DNA from: Glandiceps talaboti
Taxonomy: Eukaryota; Hemichordata; Enteropneusta; Spengelidae
Direction: 5' to 3'
Assembly: GCF_964340395.1 (NCBI RefSeq)
Contig: NC_135566.1
Span: forward strand, 16,120,001-16,184,000
Length of the DNA: 64,000 bases
The translations under genes were made by a program, and so were the position numbers. How positions within the stretch are numbered: position 1 is the first letter of the stretch; the number at the start of each line of letters is the position of its first letter. A model generated the notes under the pieces. The model worked only from the letters and a program-made list of their open reading frames with translations. It was not told where the DNA came from and searched no databases. This document shows positions 63,701 through 64,000 of this stretch, piece by piece.

Positions 63701-64000
63701 CATAGAACAATAACACATCTTTTAGAGGTACAGTTGCATTATCTCTCCTGTTGTATGTCATTTTACCTTATTATGTTTTATATGCAAATAGTCAGAGATT
63801 CAGTATAACTTTATCCTCCGTATATATTGTGTATGGGACGGATCCCACATTCAGCTCCTAGCTACCATTTAAGTCCAATGAAATCAAGAAGCTGACTTTC
63901 AAGTAATGGATTTTATACTGTCCACAAACCAGTCATGTTGACCAACTCTAATCTGTATGTGTTGATGTCACAACCAGTGTTGCCATAGCCCAGTACTGCC
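60737..64000 (+). other. 14-3-3 epsilon intron 1 (continues past the window)
   Basis: AT-rich with a short TG run near 62190-62205 and two diverged copies of GCCACCAAAGTCATTTTAGA at about 62338 and 62510. No splice-consistent coding segment was recognised. Confidence 0.6.

Overview
The window is animal nuclear DNA: AT-rich, intron-rich (most introns about 0.3 to 3 kb), with abundant microsatellites, minisatellites and short fold-back repeats. The gene content and the level of similarity to human proteins fit a non-vertebrate metazoan, most likely an invertebrate deuterostome (hemichordate, amphioxus or echinoderm); a lophotrochozoan cannot be excluded. No bacterial genes, CRISPR array, rRNA, intact tRNA or intact transposon ORF was seen.

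Layout. (1) 1-84: last coding exon of an unrecognised plus-strand gene. (2) 4357-10783 (+): nine coding exons whose splice phases all agree, giving a 721-residue ZU5-UPA-death-domain protein with no visible transmembrane segment, probably with a noncoding first exon near 2.9-3.0 kb. (3) 10.8-16.1 kb: repeat-rich spacer. (4) 16152-18533 (-): SNAP29 in three exons, 251 residues, with an NPF motif and two SNARE helices. (5) 18921-34921 (+): BCAS3 in twenty exons, 897 residues, head-to-head with SNAP29 across a 387-bp spacer holding a full CRE. (6) 35-40.9 kb: spacer dense in simple repeats. (7) 40883-53652 (+): GGNBP2 in thirteen exons, 671 residues. (8) 54-60.4 kb: repeats, including a 68-bp minisatellite and an array rich in nuclear-receptor half-sites. 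(9) 60673-60736 (+): first coding exon of a 14-3-3 epsilon gene; its first intron runs off the window.

The genes do not form one pathway. SNAP29 acts in membrane fusion, BCAS3 in autophagy and cytoskeleton, GGNBP2 is a nuclear/cytoplasmic regulator, 14-3-3 epsilon is a phospho-adaptor, and the ZU5-UPA-DD protein is probably a death-fold signalling protein. In human, BCAS3, GGNBP2 and YWHAE all lie on chromosome 17, so their linkage here may be ancestral.

The most distinctive signal is structural. In three introns (BCAS3 introns 5 and 15, GGNBP2 intron 7) the 3' end of the upstream exon has been copied into the intron. In BCAS3 intron 15 the copies keep intact splice-donor sequences, creating a ladder of decoy donors. 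The window also holds several dispersed families of short inverted-repeat elements with two to five copies each, some nested, and a perfect 22-bp hairpin in a SNAP29 intron.
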